The notes under the pieces: model-generated
What the model was told of the DNA's origin: nothing
Databases searched by the model: none
The model's input: the letters and a program-made list of their open reading frames with translations, nothing else
Assembly: GCA_003971905.1 (NCBI GenBank)
Contig: RSEE01000017.1
Coordinates: 1 to 64,000, forward strand
Direction: 5' to 3'
Source: Moniliella sp. 'wahieum'
Lineage: Eukaryota; Basidiomycota; Moniliellomycetes; Moniliellales; Moniliellaceae
DNA: 64,000 nt
Translations under genes and position numbers: made by a program
Part shown: positions 1-10,315 of the stretch, in pieces
Position numbering within the stretch: the stretch's first letter is position 1
Layout: every line of letters starts with the position of its first letter

Positions 1-26
1 CCTAACCCTAACCCTAACCCTAACCC
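1..26. repeat. Telomere repeat tract (CCCTAA)n
   Basis: The window begins with about four and a half copies of CCCTAA, the complement of the TTAGGG repeat used by most fungi and animals. Having the C-rich strand at the 5' end is the orientation expected for a left chromosome end. The tract is short and stops abruptly at unique sequence, so the assembly probably caught only the inner edge of the telomere. No long subtelomeric satellite follows. Confidence 0.93.
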
Positions 27-1057
27 ATCATGGTGCGTGGTATCGGTGTTCAGATTGACGCGCTTCAACCTCTGAGAGCTTCAGTCAAGTGGCTGATTGT
101 CGGGATCAGACTCACTTGATCACGTTCTCTGTCACCAAGTTGTCTGGCCCCCTTGATTTGTTCTAGACCCTGTTTTCCCCCTTGGATGTGCTCCCTCTTT
201 CCCTCCATGTGATTTAGCTCGCATGGTCTCCTCTTCTCCGAGGCATATATACCTCGCCTCCTTTCCACTCGATGAATATGATCCTTGTCCTTTCCCCCAT
301 CTCCATCCTGTTACTGATTAGCACTGGACATACGATGAGCGCGGTATAGCACAGTTCAGCTGGAGACGACTTGGTGGAACTGGTAGGAAAACGCGGATGA
401 AGGTTTTGTTTGGACTGTACACTATAATGCGGTTTCAATGGACTCGATTGACTTGGATGATGAAAGATGGCATGATGGCAACAGATGACATGCAGATGGA
501 TCGATGACATGCACGAAGACGCGCGGAAGAGGCGCTCCGTGGCTGAAGTGTGGCCATGCAGTGGCTACCCAAAGACACACCCACGCTATATCATCCCTCA
601 ATTCTGGGCTTTGCACCCGTCCTGAAAAGAGAAACGAGTGTGAATATTCTTTCGCACCCCCAGCGTGGCCTGCTAAGCGCTACCCGCTACCCCTGGCCGA
701 AACGCTACTTAGCTTGAGCCGACCGTGCGTGCAGTGGCTCCAGCCTGGTTCCCACCGAGCTGGGGTACAGGGGCGATACGAGGATCAACTATATTTGGCG
801 AGGGTCCGCAGGGATCAGAGATGAGATGGAAGGGGAGGGGGTTCAAATAGGGGCGATCGGTAGCGGTGGAGGGAGGGGTAGAGACGTAACAGAGACAGGG
901 GTGGATGGGAGATACGGTGTATAAGTCAGATGGTGGGCATCGTAGCGAGGTTGACATGTAGGGACATGCGCCCGAGACAATGACAATAAGGGAGGATAGG
1001 GATACGCGCAAGGGCGGCGAGGGTGGGGGGGGAAGCCGATGGGGTAAGATGGGCCGC
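27..1057. other. Telomere-adjacent spacer, no gene recognised
   Basis: About 1 kb between the telomere and the end of the first gene. Short open frames exist on both strands, but none has a recognisable domain, a conserved motif or a convincing splice pattern. I see no helicase fragment or tandem satellite of the kind common in fungal subtelomeres. Confidence 0.5.
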
Positions 1058-3316
1058 CTAGGGCCGCATCGTCGTGTCTGCTCTCTGCTCTGCCGAGGGG
1101 GCAAACAGCACGTCGTTACGGGGAGTTTGGCTCAGGCTCGCGCCAAGCGAGGTGGCAAAGGGTGAGCTGATCGGGTGTGAAACGTCTCGTCGCCAACCCA
1201 ACGACAGTCCCTCTTCTGCCATCATGGTCGCAAATGGGTTCCGGCCAGTACTGCCATCCAGGTTCATCGGTACCGCTCGCGTCGTATCCGCATCAGCTTG
1301 CTCCAAGCCAACCGAGAAGGGGTTGGTGCGATGCCAGAGCGGCGAGGGATCCTGTATGTCCGGTCGCAGCTCCAGCTCCAGCTCCAGTTCGTCCTCCATG
1401 GGCGTGTAGAATTGAACGGGGAAGGAAGCCTCGCCCCTTCGCGACGGTTCGCCTCGCTCGGGAAGCGAGTTCTGCCCTTCGTTCGGGCGCTTCAGACGGT
1501 TCCGCCCTGCGCCATCCACATCCATTAGTTCCATCCCTTCGCTTGGCTCGGGCTCGGCGTCATCGGTTACCACAACGGGGACCCCCGCCGGAGCGATCGT
1601 CGGCGCAAAACTAGCGTTGCGTCCGTGAGTGGGGCCCGAAGGTAGCGGAGGAGGTGAAGGCATGTTTGCCGCCACCTGTTCTTGTGGTGAAGCTTCTACA
1701 CCTCCACTGGCGGAGCGGACGGTGGGTCGACCGAGGTAGGTGCGGGTACGGAAGCAGCCATCGGAGGTTCCACCGCTGGGGTTGGGGGAGGAGCAGAGTT
1801 CGCACTTGCGTTAAGGGCTGCCTCGAGCTCGGCCGTCTTCCTCTCTTCCACGTCTGCCTCCAAGTCGGCGTAGGTGCGGCAGAGCGGGCAGCTGAACGCG
1901 GGATGGTGTTTTTGGAGCAAAGGTCGGATGCACTTGTAGTGAAAGGCATGCGAGCAGGGTGCAATGAATAGCGACTGACACACAGTCACCGAGAAAAGGC
2001 AGATGCAGCAGTCACTCACTGCGGCGGGTTTGACCACCGTTTTGCCAGCGTCTTGCGGCGCTTTGGGTTGATCAGCCGTCGGCTCCCCCTGGAGTGTCCG
2101 CAGCTGACGCAACGCGTTCGTATTAAACTCATTGGCGCGGCGTTGCCAGCCACGGTTGAGCTCGACCCGCATCTGACACACCGGTACGATTCTTCAGAGC
2201 CGCTTTGGTAGTCCACCCCGAGCTGGATCACATCTCCATCCTTGATGGCAAACGGGATAGATTCCACCGGGGGCAGAGAGACGGATGTGGTTGAGAAAGG
2301 TGCCACTGGAGGACTTGGTTGTCGCGGAGGTAGAAGCGGCCACCGGCTTCGCACCACAGTCAGCATGCGACCGACTGACCACCTTGCTTCGGAACGCGGC
2401 TCGGTTCTGATCTATTCGCCCGCGGCCGCCATTGGCATTGGGGATCGCACCCCTCTGGCACCCGGGCCGGGAGCGCCTCGATCGTCCGACCCGCCAGACC
2501 GATCGGTAAACCGGCCAAACTTGATGGGCGCCGCTCCCTCCCGCACGTCGCGCTCAATCGCATCAAACACTACCGAGCGGCCATTGGAGATGTGGGGAAC
2601 AAGGCGGATGCGGTTGTACGGGCTGCTCGCCAGCCGGAGTGGGTTCAGGCGAGGCGGAGACGGAAGCGGAGGCGGTAGCAGGAGCAGGAGCAGAAGGAGC
2701 AGACCCAGGGGGTTGCGATTGGAGCGGCGCTAGCGGAGGCAGCAGCAGGACCAAGCGGGTGCCGGTGCGGCTGGGGATGTCGGCGGAGCGTTGGCTGGGC
2801 TGAGAGGCGTCGCGCGTGGGGGGAGGGCTGCGCGCTGCTGCTGCGCCGCGGGGACGTGAGCGGGGGGCTGGGGCGGGGGGGAGATGGCGGGGGCAGGCAG
2901 GGCAGGGGCGGTGCTGGGGGGCTGGTGGTGGTGGAGGCGGCGGCAGAAGAGGCGACGGCTGGCTGGGACATCTTGCGCACGCGGCTGCTGATGTGGGAGC
3001 CGGCCGAGCGGAAGAAGCCGGGGCGGGAGGTGGTGGGCGCAGCGGACGCAAGGTTGGTGGTGCTGGCGCTGAAGGAGGCCGAGTGGCTGTGGCTCGTGGG
3101 CGGGGGGGCCTGGGTGGGGGCGATGCCATGGGAGAGGACGCGGCCGAGGTTGAGATGGCTGCTGCTGAACGAGTTGGGGAGGTTGCTGCGCTCGCGCGCG
3201 CGGCTGGGGAGCGTCATGGGGAGGCGGGTGGGGGGGAGGAGGATGGAGGCGGTGGAGGCGGTGGAGGCGGTGGCGATGGCGCGGCGCGGCGGAAGGTGCG
3301 GGCGATCGCAGGACAA
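1058..3316 (-). CDS. DMA1: FHA-RING E3 ubiquitin ligase, Dma1/Dma2 type
   Basis: This family of E3 ubiquitin ligases couples phosphothreonine binding (FHA) to RING-dependent ubiquitin transfer, and in yeasts acts in septin, mitotic-exit and checkpoint control. The N-terminal part (about 3316-2650) is Ser/Pro-rich and disordered. An FHA domain lies at about 2620-2190: it opens with a YNRIRLVPHI-like strand, continues with GRFTDRSG, and ends with DGDVIQLGVDY and a VELNR-W motif typical of Dma proteins. A RING-H2 finger lies at about 2010-1870 (CCIC, CSHAFHYKC, CPLC). The tail is acidic and low-complexity. At least two single-base frame changes interrupt it, one just after the FHA domain and one near 1705, and the frame re-opens after each. 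The start at 3316 is the first Met of the Ser-rich frame and is uncertain. The gene points toward the telomere. Confidence 0.85.
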
Positions 3317-5451
3317 CGACGGGGCGAGCCCATCGGGGCTTCCAGGCCATCACCCATCCACCCAGTCCCCAGCCCACCGCGCCGACGCGGCGGAGGTGGT
3401 TAGGGTTGGGCGCGGCGGCGCGCACGGGACAAGTGTGTCTGCGCGCGCCAGGTCCAGTTCGGAGTGGCTCGGCATGGCCTGGGTTACGTATGCGGGAGGA
3501 GATAAGCGCTGAGATCTGAGAGAGCAACGCAACAAACAGCAGCTATATACCCCCTCGCCCCACCCACCCCAGCGCCATTGCCCCCGCCACGCACGGCCAT
3601 TGCCAGTGCCCCAGCGCATCTCTCGGCGATGCGCACATCCGTCTCAGCAGCCCCGTCTCCCTCCCGTCGCTGCCATCGCCGTCGCGATGCGATGTTTCCA
3701 TCCGTCGCGGCCATCGCCGTCGCGTCTGCATCCCATCGCGCCGGCGAATTGTCGCCGGCACGCCACAACCCACATCTCACATCTTCTCCGACAAAAACCT
3801 TTTGAAAAAAATTAAAAAACACGGGTTACTAGTTACTCTCGGATTACTCGATTACTCCTTTTTGCAATTACCGATTCTGGCTTGCCGGTTCCAGGTTGAG
3901 CCTCAACATCGCGCTTGCTGGTTGGTACTTGTTAGGGTTACTCGAGATGTGGAACAGGTGGAACCCCGGCTAACAAACAAACGCACCGTCAGACACCGCC
4001 CCGTGCCTGCCTGCCTGCCTCCTAGTCCCCGCGCCGACCCAATCACCGTGGTACATGATGAAAGCCACGCGTCACACTGTGCCCCCACGCCTTGGGCTGG
4101 ATCGGTGACACATCTCTGGCCAGTGATCGATGATCGATCTGATCGGAGATCGGAGCTGAGGCGCTGAGGGCGTACGTTCACCGGTTCACCGTCATCGACG
4201 TCATCCAAGTTGATGACGTTGAGGTTCCGGCGGGTTCCTGTCGTTGATGGCTCGACGGATGAGGCCAAGGCCGATGAGGCCGATGCCCGCATATAATCCC
4301 CGACTGTCAGTGCTGACGCGCGCTGACGGTCAGTGGTCATTGTTTCGTACTCACTGCGCTCAGGTCGTTTTTACTCAGGACTCAATCCACCATCCGCCCG
4401 GCCACCCCCACCACGGAGGCAACACGACACGCAAGTGTCCCAGAGCACATAACGTCTTCAAGCGTCAAGCGTCATGCATGTCATGCATCATGATACAAAG
4501 TCATGGCGAGCAGCTTGCCACGGCCTCAGCCTGAGAACCCGAGAACGCCATTAGAGAGAACGTACACAGTTCATCCCAAAAGCTTCACGAAACCCCCCGA
4601 TGCTGTTCACATGCACACGTCACCTGTTCACACACATCCATGTTGTTCTCCTTTTTGCTCCCACCCACCGTCCACTCGCATTGTATTTCCCCCGTCTCCT
4701 CTTACACGTCACGGATAACAGTGGAAGGAGACGAATGGGGGAAGAGAGAATTCGTCCTGCAGTTATACGCGTTGCCACCCAACGACATTTTGACCTAACC
4801 ACAGCACAAACAGTCTCCCCCTACCCCCCCCGCCTTCTGACTATCTGCCACTGAGAAGCACCGTGTACAAGGCACATATTAGCTTGACCGCTCGCATCCC
4901 TATCCGCTCTGTTGTTGTCAGTCAAGGCGAGCGCGCCTGCTGCATCATGGACATCTGTCAACGAACAAGCAAAAGCACGCTCCAATTTCCAATCCTGCAT
5001 CCTGTCTCTCTCGCCCCTCCCTTTCCTGTTGCTTCTGTTCTCTGCACGATGCCTTCCGTTTCCTCCCACTAACTTCTTGCCATTTCCCCCGTCTCTTACA
5101 GTAACTTCGTCTCCCTCGTTTAGCCCCGACTGTTACATGGAGGCACCCTATCCATTTCAATCGCTGTTGCAGAAGTGTTCAGCGTGATATAGCACCGCAA
5201 AACGCATCGACATCATCTTACGAGAAGAAAACCCGCGTAGTCTCGTCTCCAGGAAAATACATACACTGGAGAGCACGCTCCGCCATTCTGATTCTGAGTT
5301 TCAGCCATCCCCATCGTGACTGCCGTGGCCTGACTGCGGATGACTTTTTTGCCTCAATACTGTACCCGCGTAAGAGCCCTCTCGCACAGATCCGCTGGCC
5401 CTACAAAACACAATCCGTGTTCCCGCACCATAAAACACAAGGAGGACCACC
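3317..5451. other. Intergenic spacer without recognised gene
   Basis: About 2.1 kb between the FHA-RING gene and the repeat island. It includes an A-rich patch near 3800-3815 and a run of TTACTCG-like words near 3825-3860, possibly part of the FHA-RING promoter. Open frames on both strands lack motifs, and I see no RNA gene. Confidence 0.4.
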
Positions 5452-5493
5452 ACCGGGCCTACGGCCCGGTCAGCTGGGGCTTCGCCCCAGCTG
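5452..5493. repeat. Two adjacent perfect GC hairpins
   Basis: Two back-to-back perfect inverted repeats with three-base loops. The first has an 8-bp stem (5452-5459 with 5463-5470, loop TAC). The second has a 10-bp stem (5471-5480 with 5484-5493, loop TTC). There is no spacer between them. They sit just upstream of the first reverse-transcriptase relic and may mark an element boundary or an insertion hotspot; the function is unknown. Confidence 0.9.
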
Positions 5494-5572
5494 CCGTTCC
5501 CCCTTCGCCACCGTTCCACCGTCGCCACCGTTCCCCCGGCCCACCATCGACACCGTAGCCACCGTTGCAAGC
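5494..5572. repeat. Degenerate CCACCGTT-type tandem repeat
   Basis: Immediately after the hairpins the sequence repeats imperfect words such as CCACCGTT, CCACCGTC and ACCGTTCCCCC several times. A related set on the opposite strand occurs near 33060-33118. No reading frame runs through it. It lies between the hairpins and the reverse-transcriptase fragment. Confidence 0.6.
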
Positions 5573-5599
5573 TGGAGAGGGAACATAATATCACCGATG

Positions 5600-7062
5600 C
5601 ATTTTTTCTTCTCCATCGCAGTGCGGCCCACATGCTGGAGAAACTGAAAAAGGACCTGCCGCCGGGACACCTGGTGATGGCATACCTGGACGACATTACG
5701 ATTTCGGTCCAGGGCCAGGCATTACCGGACTAGCCGCGGAGATTTGGAAGGCGACGCGTCAGGCCTCAAGCTCAACCTGCGCAAGTGTGTCGAGCGGGAC
5801 CGGGACCAGATTCGGGAGGATGGTCTGCAGGCTGGGCACTTGTGTGGGAGGGGTAGACTGTCGTCGATCGTGGTTCCGGGCCCAACTGGCCAGTCTGAGG
5901 GAGAACATGCCTAAGTTGGATGGCATCACCGCCAGGGACGCCTCTTACTATGGCGGCTCAGTACCCAGACCAAGCTGTTGCGCCACCTGCTCCGCACCAT
6001 GCAGATGGAAGGAGAGCTAGATGACGTGCTGGCCGAGATGGATGCCTTCATCTGTACGGAGTTCAGATGGATCCGGGGCGACGAAGACCCCCAAGGTGCC
6101 AAGGACGACCACTTCGACATGCTCATGAGCCTGCCTCTCCGGATGGGAGGATGTGGCAGCCCGCTTTACTCGTATATTGCGCCCCACCCCGTGCCGCGGC
6201 CAACGAGGTCAACGACTACTTTATTATCACTTATGTTGACCCAGCGGGACCGCAAACGGCTACGGCCAACGCCTTACGAAGCAACGCCAGCGCTGCCGGG
6301 AGATGGGAGCAAAGTCGACAGGAGTTGCTCCAGAAGCTGGATGCTGTCGATGGTCGCAATGTGGTTGAGCTCAGCAACCCGCTGAGCCACAACTGGCTCT
6401 CCGCCATTCCATCCGTCCCGTACCTCAAGCTCTCTGACCAGCAGGTCCAGGTTGGTCTAGCTCGGAACGCTGTGCCGCACCATGTGCAAGTGCGGCGTCA
6501 TGTCCTCGCTGGAGCACATCATGTCTTGCACCCGCTCCAGGCCAAGTTTGGTGCATTGCATGAGGCAGTGCGGGAGCCCATTCTCCAGCTCCTACGCTCC
6601 ATCCCCGACACCCACGTCCGCAACGAACCAATGGTGGAGGAAGAGGATGGCAGGACACAGAGGACACGGCGCACCGACTACCGCGTGATGGGGCCCGGAG
6701 CACTCGGAGGATCAAGAATGGAGGTAGACCGCACGCTGCCCCACACGGGATCGCTGGAGGCGCCGAGCGCGTTCCGGAGGGTGGTGCATGAGAGCACCGC
6801 AACCCCCTTGGAACGCCGGGAGAAGGAGCTGCTTCGGCTGCTGGAACAAGCAGAATGCGACAAGAACGCCAAGTACCAAGGACGCACTCAAGAGCCGTTT
6901 TTCCCCCTGGTTTTGACGACGCGAGGATACTACGGCACCAAGACGGCGAGCAAGTTGTTTGCGCATTGGAAAGAGTTGGCTACTAAGTCTCAGTGGAAAT
7001 GGTTCCTCGCTCGGATGTCAACCACGTTCCTCCGTGTCCACACGCGCTTCATCCTAGGGTGA
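5600..7062 (+). pseudogene. Non-LTR retrotransposon reverse transcriptase relic, copy A
   Basis: A 5'-truncated, frameshifted reverse transcriptase. It begins within the palm domain. The catalytic YLDD motif (Tyr-x-Asp-Asp type) is at 5683-5694, preceded by VMA and followed by ITISVQG. A LNLRKC segment follows, then LPLRMGG (about 6128-6150), a motif widespread in LINE-like enzymes. A C-x-C...H-x3-C knuckle at 6485-6529 is followed by a conserved region ending in RRTDYRVMGPGA. The frame changes several times, around 5640, 5730, 6170, 6470 and 6700, and the fingers half is missing, so it cannot encode an active enzyme. The last 330-codon stretch reaches a stop at 7060-7062. It is not an LTR element: no LTRs, integrase or protease are seen. 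Assignment to a named clade would need a phylogeny. Confidence 0.82.
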
Positions 7063-7207
7063 CCGGATGGCGTGAGGGGAGGGTCCTGATATCCTGGCGA
7101 TCCCCCTGGTTCCTTGACCTTAGTGGCGCTTCCAAGTAACCCCCGCAAGATGAACGGTTCGGTTTAGACGTAGCGTTCCCCCTGTCCAGCCTTAAGCTCT
7201 CTGTCAA

Positions 7208-7242
7208 TGAAATGGACATGATCTAGAGATCATTGCATTTCA
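7208..7242. repeat. Hairpin at the centre of the reverse-transcriptase palindrome
   Basis: TGAAATG (7208-7214) pairs with CATTTCA (7236-7242), and inside it ATGATCT (7218-7224) pairs with AGATCAT (7227-7233), leaving a 2-base loop and a small internal loop. It lies midway between the stop regions of the two oppositely oriented element copies, so it marks the symmetry axis of a much larger imperfect palindrome. Confidence 0.85.
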
Positions 7243-7374
7243 GTCGTAACATTTACCGACCTTGAGGTTGTGGGACAAAGAAACCGTCGCTGCGGCTTGC
7301 ATGACCTCAACAGTGCTCATCCGGGGTGTGCTCTGTTAGCGCCACACCCGTTACGAAACCAAGGGGAACCACCA

Positions 7375-7855
7375 GCACAGGTCAGGATCCTCTCGTGTCC
7401 GTCATTCGGTTCCAAACCAGAGAGATAGCGCGCGTAGATACGAATGAACGTGGCAGACGTCTCCACAAAAGTGGTGAACAATCTCCAATCAGATTCATCC
7501 GTTCGTTCTTTCCAGTGCTCATTTGACCATGTTGCTCGTCGTCTTCGTGGTCCATACTATATCCTCTCTTCGTCGTCATAATCAGGGGAAAAAAGGCTCA
7601 TGGTTGCCTCCGTGGACGGAGCTTGGTATTCTTGTCGCATTCGGCTTCTTCCACCAGTCGAAGCAGCTCCGTCTCCCGGAATTCTATACGCGTTACGGAT
7701 CTCTCTCGTGTACCACCCCCGGTACGTACCTATCGCCTCCCATGTTATCAAAGAGTTCCGCAACGTGTGATCCACCTCAATTCATTCTCTCCTCCGAATG
7801 CTCCAGGTCCCATCACTCGGTACAGTCAGTGCGCATCGCTTTCCTCCAATCCCTA
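7375..7855 (-). pseudogene. Reverse transcriptase relic, copy B, inverted 3' fragment
   Basis: On the minus strand this is a diverged copy of the C-terminal end of copy A. Matching blocks include RVMGPGAFGG (copy A RVMGPGALGG), a stretch beginning GRRSRMRQEYQ in a shifted frame over copy A's LLRLLEQAECDKN, FSPDYDDE-like residues over FPLVLTTRG, and PRSFVSTRAI over TTFLRVHTRF. Nucleotide similarity continues past the stop into the 3' untranslated region up to the central hairpin. Only about the last 150 codons remain, and the frame is broken repeatedly. It is inert and was recognised only by comparison with copy A. Confidence 0.75.
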
Positions 7856-7939
7856 TTAACCCCTTAATAAAAACGGAGTTATGTATCTGTTTGAATGAAG
7901 TGGTCTTGCTGAGGCCTTATTCGTTACCGTAGAGAAGCA

Positions 7940-7955
7940 CTCTCCAGCTGGAGAG
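7940..7955. repeat. 16-bp perfect palindrome
   Basis: CTCTCCAGCTGGAGAG is a perfect 16-bp palindrome just outside the copy B fragment. It shares the CCAGCTGG core with the second hairpin at 5471-5493 on the other side of the element pair, so it may be the counterpart boundary. That link is inference. Confidence 0.6.
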
Positions 7956-9320
7956 CTCCGACCCTAAAGGACAATCGACCGCCTAGTACCTCCTCTCCCA
8001 TCCGGCTCACCCTACACCGAAGCGGGCGGGATTGGTCTTTTTTTGCTACAGAGGATCCCAATCAGCTGTACACTGTCGGATATCGGCCCCATTGATAGGC
8101 ATAAGACACCCCACGTATCTTGCCGGGGGAGGGGTTGATGGGTATATATCAGGAGTTGATGGGTACTATATGTATCCGTCGAACGCCCTAGACATAACAG
8201 CCTGTCGGTTGTGTAGGAGGTTGTGAGGAACATGTTCCTTGGCCCACCACGGTGCCATTGGCTCCTGGATCTGTGTATGGAACCCACGACGCCGACGCTG
8301 AGAAGCCACAGGCTCACGCCAGTGGGCCCGCGAACGTTATCGCCAACAATGTAGGAGCAATGCCGTGTCGCTTGTCGCGCGGCTGCCACTAACGGCAATG
8401 CCTGATATCTCTGTACTGTACCCGCCCCGTCCCATTGTCTCCCCAACTCTTCCGACTCCGGCAATTGTGGGTACAACCAATGACAGCTCGACGAAACCTG
8501 TACCATGCGATTGTCCATGCTTTCATTGGACGAGATGGACACTTTCGTCACATACAGGAAACGAAAGAACCAGGCCTGTCTGTGATGGGGGCGTTCGGTC
8601 GTGCTGGGCCACGATGTTGTGTGTGGGTGTATAGTCACTGCAATTCCCGCGTTTGCCTGTTCGCTCTGTGCGAGCCGACCGACCCGCGGTCGATCGGGAC
8701 CGGCGGTTCCCCTGGTTGCAGACCGAGGTGGGTGGTAGTTGGATACGTGGGGACACTATTGGCACATTTGGTCTAGGTATCTTCTTCCGCGCCGCGGACG
8801 CACAACCACTATGCCCCACCCGCTGCCCTGTTGTTTGTCCTGAACGTCCGCACCCACGCAAGCAAACATAGACCCCTGCCCTGGCGCAGACCAGCGTGGG
8901 CGCCCAGCTCGGAGGGGGCAACGTGCCGCCCTGCCATGTTGATCGAGAGTCACCCGCCATGTTTTGTCCCGTTCCCTCCATTTAAGTGGCTGACATGAGG
9001 GCTAGCGAAACCTATATATAGAAGACCAGAGAGCAGGCAGGTGATGGTGTATTGCATTGCAAATGAGCTACAGAGGCTAGAGAACATTTCCGTCCTCTAG
9101 CAAGGAATATTGGACGGAGTGAACCGGAAGGTTCCGGGCTTGGGCTACCGGCGCCACTACATCAGTGTGGCGCCACACTGTACTACGGTCATCCCCCCTG
9201 CCTCCCGCCACCTCTTCGACGGCGGTCTCGCTTCTCGCCCCTACAGAAACATCACGCAAGGCACTGGAGAGATGCGTGTATGGATAGGAGACTGGTTCCA
9301 GGATCACCATAGCCACTCAC
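7956..9320. other. Spacer without a recognisable gene
   Basis: About 1.4 kb. A minus-strand open frame of 208 codons (8012-8638) and smaller ones exist but show no motif, signal or domain and have a shuffled composition. A short direct repeat of GTTGATGGGTA-type words sits near 8132-8168. This may be decayed repeat sequence continuing the island to its left. Confidence 0.4.
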
Positions 9321-9816
9321 TTACGCCTTCTTGCCGTTGATCGCCAGCAGCTCCACCTCAAACTCCAGCGTAGCGTCTATCATGGGTTGGTGGTCAGGGT
9401 CGTCGGGCTCGCAGGCGCACCGAGGAAATGGGGGGGGGGGGTCTAAACGTACTGGGCGGAATGAGGGGGGGAAGCCGCGAGCGCCATAGGCATAGTCGGG
9501 CGTGGCGGTCAACACGGCCTTCTCGCCCAAGGACAGTTGCGGCACGCTTCGTCCCATCCGCGGATCACCTGGCCGACGCCGATCTGGGTCTGGAAGGGCG
9601 CACCGCGCGTGATGGACGAGTCAAACACCGAGCCGTCCGGGTTGCGGCCCGTGTAGTGAATAGTGACCGTGTCGCCAGCCTTGGGCTTGTCCACCCATTC
9701 CCAGCGGCCAACGTCTTGACCGTCACGCCCATCCGGGCAGCAGAGGCGTGCAGGCCACGCGCCAGCATGGGCGCACGCACAGTGGTCGAACGCAGTGCAG
9801 AGAACATCGTAGACAC
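9321..9816 (-). CDS. FKBP12-type peptidyl-prolyl isomerase with N-terminal mitochondrial-like extension
   Basis: A single-domain FK506-binding prolyl cis-trans isomerase. The core starts MGVTVKTL and runs through [58 protein letters not shown] and ends [13 protein letters not shown]. This covers the aromatic pocket residues typical of FKBP12, and the length is normal at about 108 residues. A 28-residue extension begins at the upstream ATG (9816). It is Arg/Ser/Ala-rich, lacks acidic residues and contains [10 protein letters not shown], which resembles a mitochondrial presequence; the inner ATG at 9732 would give the ordinary cytosolic form. A 76-bp intron (9377-9452, GTACGT...ATAG) splits PPN. 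Single-base frame changes occur near the glycine preceding VDKPKAG, after GWDE and in the G run near 9465. The tandem paralogue lies about 500 bp upstream. Confidence 0.88.
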
Positions 9817-10315
9817 AGGCTGGAGAGGAAGAGGAGGTGGGGGGTGGGGGCGTTTGCCGTTGGTGTGGGGTCTGGAGTGCGGGGGCGAGGCAGTGGCAAG
9901 GCGAGAAGAGTAAAGCTAAGTAACCCAGCCGGCAGAAGAAAATTGCACGCGACAAGCGTGGCGCGCACACTGCTGGTGCGGGTTCGGATCGAGCGCACGG
10001 GCCTTGGGGGGCCTACACTGGCGCCGTCCTCCAGGGAACCCTTCTGTTCCGCCAGTCCAACCCTAGCAATCGCTCCACCAGACCATGGTAGAAGAAACCT
10101 TGCCCATAAGTGCATTGCCAATGCTGCGGCTCCTCTCCACCTCGTTACCAGCCCGACCTACCTCACGTACCTCCCTTGACGCTCTGTCGTCCCGTCTATA
10201 CAATACGTTACTACTGCAGGTACGGCCTCAAATACACATCTGGTTCAGGCCTAAAGAAAATTCGTTCGCAGCGAAAAGCAAGCATGAGAGTCGAGCCCAC
10301 AAAGAGGATATACTC

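Noticed and set aside
5600-7855. LTR retrotransposon or Penelope element
   Set aside because: No LTRs, integrase, protease or GIY-YIG domain are seen; LPLRMGG and the C-terminal knuckle fit a LINE-like enzyme.
8012-8638. 208-codon minus-strand open frame
   Set aside because: No domain, no compositional bias of a real protein, no splice signals; most likely chance or decayed repeat.
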